This document shows, one piece after another, positions 63,487-64,000 of a stretch of 64,000 nucleotides of DNA. A program made the translations under genes and the position numbers. Source of the stretch: Mantamonas sphyraenae (lineage: Eukaryota; CRuMs; Mantamonadidae); the NCBI GenBank assembly GCA_026936335.1, contig JAPMXV010000051.1, positions 514,112-578,111 on the forward strand, in the 5' to 3' direction. Each line of letters opens with the position of its first letter. The stretch's first letter is position 1. The notes beneath the pieces were generated by a model. It made no database searches, was not told the origin of the DNA, and worked only from the letters and a program-made list of their open reading frames with translations.

Positions 63487-63760
63487 CGTGGTGGTGGTGG
63501 TATTGGAGTGTATGTGGATTGTGTTGGACTGGTGGAGGGTGTTGTGGGTGTTGGTGATACTTTGGTTGAAGGCGGATGGGCAGTGCTGACTGCGCGGCGT
63601 TGCAGGCCGACGGCCAATCACCAGCAACATTCCTACTCCCACCCACTGCCCACTGCCCCGTGTCATCACTCAACTCAGCCACTCTGCCAGCAGACACAAG
63701 CACAACTCACCTGACCTAGACCGGACCCATCATTTTCAATGATCAACATGAAGGAGTTTG
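63487..63760. other. Subtelomeric spacer
   Basis: This stretch holds the presumed promoter of the unit A gene and ~270 bp of unique, C/A-rich DNA up to the telomere. I see no gene and no satellite repeat in it. Confidence 0.6.
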
Positions 63761-63921
63761 GGTTAGGGTTAGGGTTAGGGTTAGGGTTAGGGTTAGGGTT
63801 AGGGCTAGGGTTAGGGTTAGGGTTAGGGTTAGGGTTAGGGTTAGGGTTAGGGTTAGGGTTAGGGTTAGGGTTAGGGTTAGGGTTAGGGTTAGGGTTAGGG
63901 TTAGGGTTAGGGTTAGGGTTG

Positions 63922-63953
<32 letters not shown>

Positions 63954-64000
63954 GGTTAGGGTTAGGGTTGGTTAAGGGTTAGGGTTAGGGTTAGGGTTAG
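63761..64000 (+). repeat. Telomere, (TTAGGG)n
   Basis: About 40 units of TTAGGG run toward the right edge with the G-rich strand reading 5'->3', the orientation of a natural right chromosome end. Variants are CTAGGG near 63805, TTGGGG near 63920, TTTAGGG near 63931 and an irregular unit at about 63968-63979. The repeats continue to the last base, so the end of the contig is inside the telomere. Confidence 0.98.

Noticed and set aside
63739-63975. 78-aa frame in the telomere
   Set aside because: It is the trivial translation of TTAGGG repeats (GLGLGL).
1-64000. tRNA, rRNA or CRISPR-like arrays
   Set aside because: No cloverleaf with the usual B box, no rRNA segment and no regularly spaced identical repeats with unique spacers were seen. 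Tandem repeats present are coding, minisatellite or telomeric.

Overview
This window is the right-hand end of a chromosome from a flagellated, probably free-living unicellular eukaryote. The last ~240 bp are (TTAGGG)n running 5'->3' to the edge, which is a chromosome-end telomere. The DNA is GC-rich and packed: about 33 protein genes in 64 kb on both strands. Convergent genes are often only 13-33 bp apart, and one convergent pair overlaps in coding sequence. Most genes are split by short GT-AG introns that carry an almost invariant CTGAC or CTAAC upstream of the acceptor. An IFT56/TTC26 gene and a DNAL4-type axonemal dynein light chain indicate a cilium. SH2, SAM, CHAT and NB-ARC domains fit a relative of animals, fungi or amoebae, but I cannot name the species.

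Layout. 1-2490 (-): a membrane-anchored type I phosphodiesterase, cut by the window edge. 2717-8185 (+): an intronless giant Fanzor (eukaryotic TnpB homologue), followed by 1.1 kb of gene-poor DNA with two strong hairpins. 9.3-22.1 kb: a CUE protein, an LRR-SDR fusion, inositol-pentakisphosphate 2-kinase, a membrane serine beta-lactamase-like hydrolase (3' end overlapping the kinase), an NAA38-like Sm protein, a methyltransferase, and a four-exon CHAT-NB-ARC-SAM-SH2 protein that looks like an NLR-type sensor/protease. 22.5-30.7 kb: housekeeping genes (mitochondrial ACP, TOP3A, thymidine kinase, UCHL3, TBCA, phosphomannomutase) and one unrecognised gene.

30.9-40.8 kb is a large palindrome. Two nearly identical ADA2 genes (ZZ-SANT-SWIRM, introns included) form ~2.2 kb inverted arms around IFT56, TMEM86, DNAL4 and RFC2. 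The stop of the second ADA2 copy overlaps the start codon of RFC2. 40.9-48.7 kb: HGH1, a USP36-like deubiquitinase, an ankyrin protein, SYS1 and a DEP-ankyrin protein.

48.8-56.7 kb holds two related secretory genes (signal peptide, acidic Ser-rich segment, very basic repeat protein) around an unknown gene, a small helical protein and transaldolase. 56.7-59.9 kb: a Patched/NPC1-type RND transporter. 59.9-63.5 kb: a tandemly duplicated subtelomeric gene with an unrecognised two-lobed repeat domain, then the telomere.

Four reading-frame breaks (TMEM86, the USP C-terminus, the gene at 51.6 kb and the second basic secretory gene) may be tiny introns, real lesions or assembly indels. Exon limits were read by eye from splice motifs and reading phase. 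Where they are given to the base, the phases agree across the junction.
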